This document shows positions 15,937-23,731 of a stretch of 64,000 nucleotides of DNA, in pieces (the stretch's first letter is position 1; each line of letters begins with the position of its first letter). The notes under the pieces were generated by a model. It was given only the letters and a program-made list of their open reading frames with translations, did no database searches and was not told the origin of the DNA. The stretch is from Rugamonas sp045984285 (lineage in GTDB: Bacteria; Pseudomonadota; Gammaproteobacteria; Burkholderiales; Burkholderiaceae_D): NCBI RefSeq assembly GCF_045984285.3, contig NZ_JBJQIK030000008.1, positions 62,001-126,000 of the forward strand. The letters run 5' to 3'. The position numbers and the translations under genes were made by a program.

Positions 15937-17760
15937 TTATTTCTTGTACTGCTGTTCTTTTTTGTCGTAGTAGGACTTCAGCGTATGGAAGGCCTGCTTG
16001 CGTTTGCCGGTTTCCGAAATCAGGCCCTTGCGGTTCCAGAAGTCCTGGTAGTAGGGATGCGGACGGCGCGGCGAACGGAAGTCCACCAGCACCCACGGCG
16101 TCATGCCGCGCAGGCCCGGAATCGCCTCCAGCATCTTGAACTGGTTCTTGTAGAGCTGGTCCTGGTATTCCTCGCTCCAGCGCGTGTCGCTGTCGCCGTG
16201 GAAGCCGCCCAGCGCATCGGCGCCGAATTCGGTAATCATTACCGGCTTGTTGTAAGGGATGTTGAAGTGGAAGTTCAGCATGTCCTTGTTGCTGGCCCAG
16301 TACCAGCCTGCGTACTCATTGAAGCTCGCCAGGTCCAGCTTGTCCGCCAGCGGATCTTCCACCGTCACCTCGGAACCCTTGCGGTGCACTTCCAGCGCGG
16401 CGCCGATCAGGCGCGTGCCATCCAGGCCGCGCGCGGCGTCGGCCAGCTTGCTCATGAAGACGTTGCGCGGCTCGCTCACCGGCGTTTCGTTACCGATGGA
16501 CCAGACCACGACGCTGGCGCGGTTCTTGTCGCGCACGATCAGGTCCGTCAGCTGCTTGCTGGCGTTGGCGTAGGTATCGGCGTTCTCCCAGGAGATGGTC
16601 CAGTACACAGGAACCTCGGCCCACACCATCAGGCCCATCTCGTCCGCCAGCCGTATCATCTCTTCGCTGTGCGGGTAGTGCGCCAGGCGCACGTAGTTGC
16701 AGTTCATGTCCTTCGCCCACTGCAGGATCATGCGCATGTCGCCGGAACCGCGCAGGCGGCCGGGGATCAGCGGATTTTCATCGTGCACGGAAACGCCGCG
16801 GAAGAAGACGGATTTGCCGTTAAGAAGAATATCGCGGCCGCGGGTTTCGATGGTGCGGAAGCCGATGCTGTCACTGATCCTGTCGGTGGCGGCGCTGATG
16901 TTCACCTTGTACAGCTTCGGATCTTCCGGCGACCAGTAGCGCAGCGATTTCACGGGAATGCTGATGGCGGCCCGGCCATTGGCATCGGTGCGCACGGAAG
17001 TGCGCAGGCCCGCTTCCGGAATATCGATGGTCACGGACTGCTCGGCCTGTGCCCCGGCCAGCTGCACATAGCCTTCGATGCGTTTCAGGTCGCCCTTCGC
17101 CAGCTGCACCTTGTAGTCGGCGATATAGGTCGCCGGCACTTCGGCCAGCAGCACGTCGCGCGTAATGCCGCCGTAGTTCCACCAGTCGGTGCTCACGGTA
17201 GGAATCTCGTCCTGGTGGCGCGTGTTATCCGCCTTGACGATGACCGTGTTCTCGCCCGCATTCAGCTTGCCCGTCACCTCGAACTGGAAAGGCGTGAAGC
17301 CGCCTTTGTGGCTGCCCAGCTTCTTGCCGTTCAGGTAGACATGCGATTCATAGTTCACGGCGCCGAAGTAAAGGAAGTAGCGCTTGCCCTCCCTGGGCGC
17401 CGCATTGAAGCGCTGGCGCAGCCAGACCGTGCCTTCGTAGAACTCCAGCTTCGTGTTTTGCGAGTTCCAGTCGCCCGGCACGGCCATGGTCTGCGCCAGG
17501 TCGAAGCTGTATTCGATGGTTTCGCCCTTGTCCTTCTGCTTGCGGTCGTCATAGAAGCCGCCGCTGCCGCTTGCCGACTGGTCGTGCGGCTTGCGGCGGT
17601 AATCGTAGTAACCCGTCTCATAGGGGTCGATGATGTAGTGCCAGCGCCCGTTCAGGCTCTGGTGCTCGCGTCCATAGATATTTTGCAGCTGCGCATTTGC
17701 CAGTCCGCTCGCCAGCCAGAGGCAGGCTGCCAGCCATTTCAGAGTTTTTGTCACCGCCAT
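15937..17760 (-). CDS. GH2 beta-glucuronidase
   Basis: A secreted 607-residue GH2 enzyme (signal peptide 1-23, LANA-QL). It has a sugar-binding jelly roll, an immunoglobulin-like domain and a TIM barrel. Acid/base Glu425 is in WSIGNETPV and nucleophile Glu511 in ITEFGADALGG; the following SEEYQ is shared with beta-glucuronidases. Asn576-x-Lys578 (WNRKG) is the N-x-K pair that recognises the uronate carboxylate, which separates glucuronidases from other GH2 enzymes. It releases free glucuronate (or galacturonate). ATG at 17760 follows AGGAG; the open frame upstream is ignored. First gene of the operon, with a LacI operator 13 bases upstream. Confidence 0.93.
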   Translation of the reverse strand: MAVTKTLKWLAACLWLASGLANAQLQNIYGREHQSLNGRWHYIIDPYETGYYDYRRKPHDQSASGSGGFYDDRKQKDKGETIEYSFDLAQTMAVPGDWNSQNTKLEFYEGTVWLRQRFNAAPREGKRYFLYFGAVNYESHVYLNGKKLGSHKGGFTPFQFEVTGKLNAGENTVIVKADNTRHQDEIPTVSTDWWNYGGITRDVLLAEVPATYIADYKVQLAKGDLKRIEGYVQLAGAQAEQSVTIDIPEAGLRTSVRTDANGRAAISIPVKSLRYWSPEDPKLYKVNISAATDRISDSIGFRTIETRGRDILLNGKSVFFRGVSVHDENPLIPGRLRGSGDMRMILQWAKDMNCNYVRLAHYPHSEEMIRLADEMGLMVWAEVPVYWTISWENADTYANASKQLTDLIVRDKNRASVVVWSIGNETPVSEPRNVFMSKLADAARGLDGTRLIGAALEVHRKGSEVTVEDPLADKLDLASFNEYAGWYWASNKDMLNFHFNIPYNKPVMITEFGADALGGFHGDSDTRWSEEYQDQLYKNQFKMLEAIPGLRGMTPWVLVDFRSPRRPHPYYQDFWNRKGLISETGKRKQAFHTLKSYYDKKEQQYKK

Positions 17761-17773
17761 CTCCTGTTTATTT

Positions 17774-17789
17774 TTGGTACCGCTACCAA
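17774..17789. promoter_or_regulatory. LacI-type operator upstream of GH2
   Basis: TTGGTACCGCTACCAA has perfect six-base arms (TTGGTA/TACCAA). Read on the minus strand it contains TGGTAGCGGT, which is repeated exactly at 21388-21397 before the GH105 gene. The spacing to the GH2 start is 13-29 bp, so a bound repressor would block the promoter or early elongation. Confidence 0.6.
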
Positions 17790-17797
17790 TTCTACCT

Positions 17798-17833
17798 AAA
17801 AAAACTGCCGTGGCGCAGAAAATACGCCACGGC
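17798..17833 (-). terminator. Intrinsic terminator of the TonB receptor gene
   Basis: Minus-strand hairpin with perfect 9-bp stem GCCGTGGCG/CGCCACGGC (17825-17833 and 17807-17815) and a 9-base loop. Seven T follow after a two-base gap (A tract 17798-17804 on the plus strand). It lies 16 bases past the receptor stop. Confidence 0.85.
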
Positions 17834-17848
17834 ACAAGGCAGAGAGAA

Positions 17849-20242
17849 TCAGAACTTCACATCCAGACGCGCACCGACGTAGCGGAAAGCGTCACGCGCC
17901 GGCACCCAGCTGGTGGTCGTTACATTGACCACAGGGTTCGGGGCGCGCGAGCTCCAGCTGCCGCCGCCACCCAGGCCGGCGTTCGCATAGCGATGGTCGA
18001 ACAGGTTGTTCACGAAGAAGGTGAACTTGTACTTGTCCTTCTTGTCGCGCACACCGAAGCCCACATTGGTCAGTGCGTAGCCCGGAACGCGGTTGCCCGG
18101 ATCCTGGTTCAGGTTCGTGATCACTTCCGAGGTGTAGCGGGTGTTGAAGGTCATGAAGCCGTTGAAGCTGTAGCTTGGCAGGCGCAGGTCGTATTGGCCG
18201 CCGATGTTGATCTTCCATTTCGGCGCGTTCGGCATCTGGCCGCCCGAGATGTCCTGCGTATTCTGGTTGCCGTACAGTGGATTCTTCAGCACGCAGGCTG
18301 CATTGAAGCCGCCGTTGGTGCTGCCGGTCACGTTGTAGCAGGGCGCATTCTTGAAGTCGGAGATCGAAGCGCGGGTATAGGCGATGCCTGCGTTCACCAC
18401 CAGGTCTTCCACCACCAGCGCCGACACATCCAGCTCCACACCCTTGGTCTCCACGCCGCCCACGCTGTTCAGGCGGGTGACGTAGGTGGTGGTGCCTGGC
18501 AGGTAGCTGCCGGAGTTCTGCTGGTAGTCCTTGAACTTGCTGAAGAAGGTGGCCAGGTTCACGGTCAGGCGGTTGTTGAAGAAGTTACCCTTCATACCTG
18601 CTTCAACCGTCTTCGCCGTTTCCGAAGGCACCGGCTGTTCCGCAGCGGTGGCCGCGTTCAGGCTGGAGGTCAGGTCGTAGGCCATGCCTTTGTAGCCGGT
18701 GGCGCCCATCACGTAGCCCATCACGCCTGGCGTGAACTGCTTCTGCAGGCTCAGTTTACCGGTGACGGCGTTTTCGCTGTTATCCGTGCTGGAGAACACC
18801 TCGGTCGGCACGAAGGCGCCCGGCGGCGGCAGGCCTTTCGAGAAGATGTAGCCCGACGTCTCGCGGTTGAAGCGCAGGCCGGCCAGCAGGCTGTAGGTCG
18901 GCGCGAAGTCCCAGGTCAGCTGGCCGTAGGCGGCGCGGTTCGAGTTGGTGGTGCTGGTGTCGTAACGTGCGGGGGTGGACAGTGCCACATCGCGGTAGCC
19001 GCGGGTGAATTCGCGGGCGATGCTGTTCCGCGCATACCACAGGCCTGCCACATAGCGCACGGTGCCGCTGTCCGGCGAAATCAGGCGCAGTTCCTGGCTG
19101 CGGCTATCCACTTCGGTAACGCCGTACTGCACATAGCCTGCGTTGGCGCCGGCCGGCTTGCCGTTACCCAGCGGGTAGTAAAGCAGGGTTGGCGCATCCA
19201 CGAAGTCCTGGTCGCGCGTGTCGTCCGCCGTGTAGTGCGACACGGAGGTGATCGAGGCCAGCGTGCCGCCGTTCGGCATGGACCAGGTGACTTTCAGGCC
19301 TGCGCCACGGTCGGTCGAATCCTGGCCGGTGCGGTCGTTGTTGCGGATGTTGACGTTGTCGGCGCTTGGCGTGATGCCGGCCAGCAGCTGGCTGGCTGGC
19401 AGTTGCGGGATATTGCTCAGCAGGCCGCCGGTGGCCGGGGTCATGCTGGTCAGCGCGATGGCGCAGCAGGTACGCTCGGAACGGTTGATGCGCGGCGAGA
19501 AGTCGATGTCGATATCGTCGGTCAGGCGATAGCTCAACTTCACCATCAGCGATTTATCGCCGCTGCCGTTGGCATGGCGGCCCGTGGTCAGGTTGTACAG
19601 CAGGCCGGGGAAGCGCTCGTTGCTGGCGGAGATGCGGAACCCGAAGCGGTCGGTGAGCATGCCGCCGTAGCTGCCGCTCAGGCGCCATTCACCGTCTTCC
19701 GTGTACATGGTGCTGGCCTTGCCGGCCAGCGGGCCGGAGATCGGCTTGGTGGTGATATTGATCGCACCGGCGATGGCGGCCTTGCCGAACAGGGTGCTCT
19801 GCGGGCCTTTCAGGATCTCCACGCGCTGCAGCTCGGCCAGGTTCTGGAAGGCCTTCACCTGCATGCCCATCGGGATATCGTCCAGGATCACCGACACGTC
19901 GGCTTCCACGCCGATACCGATCGAGGTGGTGCCCACGCCGCGCAGGTTGATGCCGTTGTTCTGCGGCGTGGTGCCGTAGGTTACGCTCAGCGCCGGCGAC
20001 AGGTTGATCACGTCTTCGATGTCGCGCACATTGTTGTTCTGGATGACGCTTTCGCTCAGCACCGAAATCGCCATTGGCACGTGTTCGAGTTTTTCAACGC
20101 GCTTGTTCGCGGTAACGACCACGGTTTCCAGGCCGCCCGATTGTGCTCCGTCCTGGCCCCATGCCAGCGCAGGCAGCGCCAGCGCCACGGCGAAGGCCAT
20201 CGGCGTGAGGCGGCTATTCATCCCATATTTCACTTGTTGCAT
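17849..20242 (-). CDS. TonB-dependent receptor of uronate locus (minus-strand copy)
   Basis: A 797-residue receptor: signal peptide ending LAWGQ (about residue 30), TonB box ETVVVTANKR, plug with KGPQSTLFGKAAIAGAINI near residue 140 (cut to RVEILKGPQSTLFGK), and a barrel ending DVKF. ATG at 20242 (MQQVKYG) follows AAGGAG at the right spacing and is preferred to an upstream GTG. It imports an oligosaccharide, probably uronate-containing by context. It is a close paralogue of the receptor at 23732-26119 and shares with it an unusual Cys-Cys pair in the barrel (RTCCAIALTSMTP). The promoter region has an AAACGTTT operator candidate. Confidence 0.93.
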   Translation of the reverse strand: MQQVKYGMNSRLTPMAFAVALALPALAWGQDGAQSGGLETVVVTANKRVEKLEHVPMAISVLSESVIQNNNVRDIEDVINLSPALSVTYGTTPQNNGINLRGVGTTSIGIGVEADVSVILDDIPMGMQVKAFQNLAELQRVEILKGPQSTLFGKAAIAGAINITTKPISGPLAGKASTMYTEDGEWRLSGSYGGMLTDRFGFRISASNERFPGLLYNLTTGRHANGSGDKSLMVKLSYRLTDDIDIDFSPRINRSERTCCAIALTSMTPATGGLLSNIPQLPASQLLAGITPSADNVNIRNNDRTGQDSTDRGAGLKVTWSMPNGGTLASITSVSHYTADDTRDQDFVDAPTLLYYPLGNGKPAGANAGYVQYGVTEVDSRSQELRLISPDSGTVRYVAGLWYARNSIAREFTRGYRDVALSTPARYDTSTTNSNRAAYGQLTWDFAPTYSLLAGLRFNRETSGYIFSKGLPPPGAFVPTEVFSSTDNSENAVTGKLSLQKQFTPGVMGYVMGATGYKGMAYDLTSSLNAATAAEQPVPSETAKTVEAGMKGNFFNNRLTVNLATFFSKFKDYQQNSGSYLPGTTTYVTRLNSVGGVETKGVELDVSALVVEDLVVNAGIAYTRASISDFKNAPCYNVTGSTNGGFNAACVLKNPLYGNQNTQDISGGQMPNAPKWKINIGGQYDLRLPSYSFNGFMTFNTRYTSEVITNLNQDPGNRVPGYALTNVGFGVRDKKDKYKFTFFVNNLFDHRYANAGLGGGGSWSSRAPNPVVNVTTTSWVPARDAFRYVGARLDVKF

Positions 20243-20296
20243 CAAGGTCTCCTTGTTCACTTCGTCTATTTAATGCTGCACGCTTTCGCATTATTT

Positions 20297-20310
20297 GGAA
20301 AACGTTTAAC
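20297..20310 (-). promoter_or_regulatory. AAACGTTT operator facing the TonB receptor
   Basis: On the minus strand the site reads GTTAAACGTTTTCC with core palindrome AAACGTTT (20300-20307). It lies 55 bp upstream of the receptor start. A matching site, GTTAAACGTTTTTC, faces the opposite way before udh at 20464-20477. The form resembles LacI/CcpA-family operators. Confidence 0.5.
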
Positions 20311-20433
20311 CGGATGGTAGATCATTTCTCAACACAGAACAAGCTCGCTGTCGTAAAAAAAGCACGCCTTGTGGAAGATCGGCGACAGGCATGGCCTTTG
20401 GTGCGCTGCAAAATCGCGGGCCTTCGCTGCCAA

Positions 20434-20461
20434 TTGACTCGGACAAGATTTTCGATATACT
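20434..20461 (+). promoter_or_regulatory. Sigma-70-type promoter of udh
   Basis: TTGACT (20434-20439), a 16-bp spacer and TATACT (20456-20461). The AAACGTTT operator starts 3 bp downstream, around the expected transcription start, as suits a repressor. Confidence 0.55.
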
Positions 20462-20463
20462 GA

Positions 20464-20477
20464 GTTAAACGTTTTTC
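20464..20477 (+). promoter_or_regulatory. AAACGTTT operator facing udh
   Basis: GTTAAACGTTTTTC, core AAACGTTT at 20467-20474, 24 bp upstream of the udh start. It shares 13 of 14 bases with the divergent site at 20297-20310. Confidence 0.5.
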
Positions 20478-20500
20478 TTCCGAACCCATAAAAACACACT

Positions 20501-21322
20501 ATGACCACGACAACGACAAACAAACCCTTCAAGCGCCTGCTGCTGACCGGCGCCGGCGGTGGCCTGGGCCAGGTGCTGCGCGACCGCATCAAGCAATGGG
20601 CCGACGTGGTGCGCATCAGCGACATCAAGGACCTGGGCCCTGCCCGCGAAGGCGAAGATGTCATGCAATGCGACCTGGCCGACCGCGCCGCCGTCATGAA
20701 GCTGGTGGAAGGCTGCGATGCGATCCTCCATTTCGGCGGCATCTCGGTCGAAGACCGCTTCGAACCGATCATGAACGCCAACATCCTCGGGCTGCACTAC
20801 TTGTACGAAGCGGTGCACAAGTTCGGCGTCAAGCGCGTGGTGTACGCCAGTTCCAGCCACACCGTGGGCTTCTACAAGACCACCGATATCGTGGACGCCG
20901 ACATGCCGCTGCGCCCGGACGGCTTCTATGGCCTGAGCAAATGCTTCGGCGAGGCGCTGTCGCGCTACTACTATGACCGCTTCGGCACCGAGACGGTGTG
21001 CATCCGCATCGGCTCGTCCTTCCCCGAGCCGCGCAACCCGCGCATGATGGTCACTTATCTCGACTACGACGACCTGCTGGAACTGCTGCGCTGCTCGCTG
21101 TTCACGCCGCGCGTCGGCCACACCATCACCTTCGGCACCTCGGACAACGACGTCCGCTGGTGGGACAACCGCAAGGCCTCCCACCTGGGCTACAAACCGA
21201 AGTCCAGCTCCCGCCGTTTCGCCGCGAACTTCCCCGACACGGCAGAACGCCCTGGCGCGGACGACCTGCCCACCATCTACCAGGGCGGGCCCTTCGTCAC
21301 CGCCGGCCCGATGTACGAATAG
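20501..21322 (+). CDS. udh: NAD-dependent uronate dehydrogenase
   Basis: A 273-residue short-chain dehydrogenase/epimerase-fold enzyme that oxidises D-galacturonate or D-glucuronate to the aldaro-lactone. NAD-binding loop is G17-x-G-G-G-L-G in LLLTGAGGGLGQVL, and the catalytic pair is Tyr143-x-x-x-Lys147 in FYGLSKCFGE. It follows the Udh family closely: QCDLAD, HFGGISVE, ASSSHTVGFY and the later WWDNRKASHLGYKPK and YQGGPFV. Length matches known Udh (about 265). It is cytoplasmic and feeds GudD. It is divergent from a TonB receptor with operators between, and is followed by a terminator formed by a type B palindromic repeat. Confidence 0.95.
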   Translation: MTTTTTNKPFKRLLLTGAGGGLGQVLRDRIKQWADVVRISDIKDLGPAREGEDVMQCDLADRAAVMKLVEGCDAILHFGGISVEDRFEPIMNANILGLHYLYEAVHKFGVKRVVYASSSHTVGFYKTTDIVDADMPLRPDGFYGLSKCFGEALSRYYYDRFGTETVCIRIGSSFPEPRNPRMMVTYLDYDDLLELLRCSLFTPRVGHTITFGTSDNDVRWWDNRKASHLGYKPKSSSRRFAANFPDTAERPGADDLPTIYQGGPFVTAGPMYE

Positions 21323-21332
21323 CCAGTACCGG

Positions 21333-21374
21333 CCCTGACACCATGGTGCCTGACCCCATGGTGTCAGGGTTTTT
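21333..21374 (+). terminator. Palindromic repeat (type B) acting as udh terminator
   Basis: Perfect 14-base arms CCCTGACACCATGG (21333-21346) and CCATGGTGTCAGGG (21356-21369) surround a 9-base loop and are followed by five T. It is a member of the dispersed repeat family also seen at 29997-30112, here placed 11 bases after the udh stop, where it makes a strong intrinsic terminator. Confidence 0.75.
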
Positions 21375-21385
21375 GTTCCTATCAG

Positions 21386-21403
21386 AATGGTAGCGGTGTC
21401 ATT
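21386..21403. promoter_or_regulatory. LacI-type operator upstream of GH105
   Basis: AATGGTAGCGGTGTCATT contains TGGTAGCGGT identical to the minus-strand reading of the operator before GH2, and has AATG/CATT outer symmetry. It lies about 60 bp upstream of the GH105 start. The shared decamer suggests one regulator for both transcription units. Confidence 0.5.
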
Positions 21404-21461
21404 CTTCACCGCAATTATAAATGGAAAGCTTTCCAGACTTTCCGGCACAAAGGAGACCGAA

Positions 21462-23651
21462 ATGAAGCATCCACGCCTTGCCACCCTCGCCATCGCCGCC
21501 GCACTGGCCTGCAGCGCTGCCGCTTATGCACAAAGCCCTGCGCCGCAGCCTGCGCAGGCCGCGGTGCAGCTGTCCGCCGCCGTGGCGCCGAAGGCGGTGC
21601 TGGCCGCCATGGAGCGCGTCGCCGACTGGCAGCTCGCCAATCCAAGCCGCCACCGCACCACGGACTGGACGCAGGCCGTGGGCTATAACGGCATCATGGC
21701 GCTGGCGAATATCTCGGGCGACCGGAAATACCGCGACGCGATGGTCGCCATGGGCGAGAACAATGGCTGGAAGCTTGGTCCGAACCATTACCACGCGGAC
21801 GACCATATCGTCGGCCAGACCTACGCCGAGCTGTACCTGCAGCTGCGCGAGCCGAAGATGATCGAGGGCCTGCGCGCGCATTTCGACGATATCCTCGCCA
21901 ATCCGCGCGAAGGCACGCTGGACTTCACCGTGAAGGGCAACCAGGACCGCTGGTCCTGGTGCGATGCGCTGTTCATGGCGCCGCCCGCATGGATACGGCT
22001 GTGGGCCATCACCGGCGACCAGCGTTACTTCGACCTCGCCGTCAATCACTGGTGGCGCACCTCGGATTACCTGTACGACAAGGAAGAACACCTCTACTAC
22101 CGCGACAGCAACTACTTCAACAAGCGCGAGGCCAATGGCCAGAAGGTGTTCTGGAGCCGGGGCAACGGCTGGGTGATGGGCGGCCTGGTGCGCATGCTGC
22201 AATACATCCCGGAAGGCCATCCGGCACGCGCCCGTTTCGAACAGCAGTTCAAGGAGATGTCGGCCCGCGTGCTCGGCCTGCAGCAGGAGGACGGCCTGTG
22301 GCGCGCAAGCCTGCTGGATCCGGCCACCTATCCGATGAAGGAGTCCAGCGGTTCCGGCCTGTACACCTACGCGCTGGCCTATGGCGTCAACCAGGGCATC
22401 CTGGACCGCGCAAAGTATGAACCGGCGGTGCGCAAGGCCTGGGCTGCCCTGGTCGGCAATGTGGCGCCGGATGGCAAGCTGACCCACGTGCAGCCTATCG
22501 GCCTGGCGCCGAAGTACTTCGACAGCGATCTCACCGAAGTCTATGGCGTGGGCGCCTTCCTGCTGGCGGGCAGCGAGATGTACCGCATGGCGGCGCTGGA
22601 AAAAACGAAGCCGTACCAGGTGAGCGTGACGAATCCCGGTTCCACGGTGCGCGACGACGAACTGGCCGAGGCAAAGCTGCCGAAAGGCCTGCGCAATCCG
22701 GTGGTGATGGATGCGCACACCTCGGCCATCGTGAACTCCCAGCTCGCCGGCGACCGCATCCTGTTCCCGGTGAACCTGGCGGCGGGCGAAACGCACCGCT
22801 ATTTCCTGCTGCCGAAAGAGCGCCTGGCCACCGTGCCGCCGGCCGATGTGAAAACCCATGCGCGCTTCGTGCCTGAACGCCTCGACGATTTCGCCTGGGA
22901 GAGCGACCGTATAGCGCACCGTACCTATGGCCCGGCCATCATCAAGGATCCGAAGGAGCAGCTGGTCAGCAGCGGCATCGACGTGTGGGTGAAGCGCACT
23001 CGCGCGCCGGTACTGGACAAGTGGTACAAGGCGGGCAACTACCACAAGGACAACGGCGAGGGCATGGACTACTACCATGTCGGCAGCACGCGCGGCTGCG
23101 GCGGCACCACGGTCTACGTGGACGGCAAGTTCCACAACTCTCGCAACTTCGAAAGCTGGAAGGTGCTGGCGGACGGCCCGCTGCGCTCCGTGTTCGAACT
23201 GCGCTTCCCTGCCTGGGATGCGGCGGGGCGCAAGGTCAGCGAAGTCAAACGCATCTCCATCGATGCGGGCTCCAACTTCAGCCGCGTGGAAAGCCGCTTC
23301 ACCGCCAGCGGCAAGCAGCCGCTTCCCGTCGGCGTGGGCATCGTGCAGCGCGAAGGCGAAGGCAAGTACCGCAGCGACGACAGTGCGGGCTGGATGAGCT
23401 ACTGGGAGCCGCAGCACGGCGAAGACGGCAACACCGCCTGCGCCGTGCTGATTCCGGGCGGCGCCACCGGCTTCGCCAACGCGGACAAGCACTACCTCGC
23501 GCTCGGCAACGCCACGCCGGGCAAACCTTTTGTGTACTACTTCGGCGCTGGCTGGAGCAAGAGCGGCGACTACGCCGACGCGGCCTCCTGGGAAGCAGGT
23601 GTCAGCAACTTCGCCCAGCGTGTGAAGACTCCCCTCGTCGTCAAACCATAG
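21462..23651 (+). CDS. GH105 unsaturated uronyl hydrolase fused to DUF4861 domain
   Basis: A secreted 729-residue protein (signal peptide 1-24, SAAAYA-QS). Residues about 45-380 are a GH105 alpha/alpha barrel (RVADWQL..., HADDHIVGQTYAEL, FWSRGNGWVMGGLVRML and SGSGLYTYALAYGVNQG). Such enzymes remove 4,5-unsaturated uronates from the ends of lyase products. Residues about 410-725 form a DUF4861 domain (HVGSTRGCGGTT; VESRFTASGKQ), often fused to or neighbouring GH105. ATG at 21462 follows AAGGAG. It is in one unit with the TonB receptor 80 bp downstream. The fusion implies that uronate release and the unknown second activity are linked. Confidence 0.9.
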   Translation: MKHPRLATLAIAAALACSAAAYAQSPAPQPAQAAVQLSAAVAPKAVLAAMERVADWQLANPSRHRTTDWTQAVGYNGIMALANISGDRKYRDAMVAMGENNGWKLGPNHYHADDHIVGQTYAELYLQLREPKMIEGLRAHFDDILANPREGTLDFTVKGNQDRWSWCDALFMAPPAWIRLWAITGDQRYFDLAVNHWWRTSDYLYDKEEHLYYRDSNYFNKREANGQKVFWSRGNGWVMGGLVRMLQYIPEGHPARARFEQQFKEMSARVLGLQQEDGLWRASLLDPATYPMKESSGSGLYTYALAYGVNQGILDRAKYEPAVRKAWAALVGNVAPDGKLTHVQPIGLAPKYFDSDLTEVYGVGAFLLAGSEMYRMAALEKTKPYQVSVTNPGSTVRDDELAEAKLPKGLRNPVVMDAHTSAIVNSQLAGDRILFPVNLAAGETHRYFLLPKERLATVPPADVKTHARFVPERLDDFAWESDRIAHRTYGPAIIKDPKEQLVSSGIDVWVKRTRAPVLDKWYKAGNYHKDNGEGMDYYHVGSTRGCGGTTVYVDGKFHNSRNFESWKVLADGPLRSVFELRFPAWDAAGRKVSEVKRISIDAGSNFSRVESRFTASGKQPLPVGVGIVQREGEGKYRSDDSAGWMSYWEPQHGEDGNTACAVLIPGGATGFANADKHYLALGNATPGKPFVYYFGAGWSKSGDYADAASWEAGVSNFAQRVKTPLVVKP

Positions 23652-23731
23652 AAAGGAGGATCCGTTTTACCAGGAATCACCTGAAGCACCGGGCCGCAGC
23701 CGCGGTCCGCAATAATAATCAGGAGACTTAT

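Noticed and set aside
14584..17799. Plus-strand open frame of 1071 codons opposite GH3 and GH2
   Set aside because: Antisense shadow of two well-defined glycoside hydrolases.
22985..23731. N-terminal extension of the TonB receptor into the GH105 gene (apparent 1044-residue protein)
   Set aside because: The true start at 23732 has AGGAG and a signal peptide; the extension is a shifted-frame reading of GH105.
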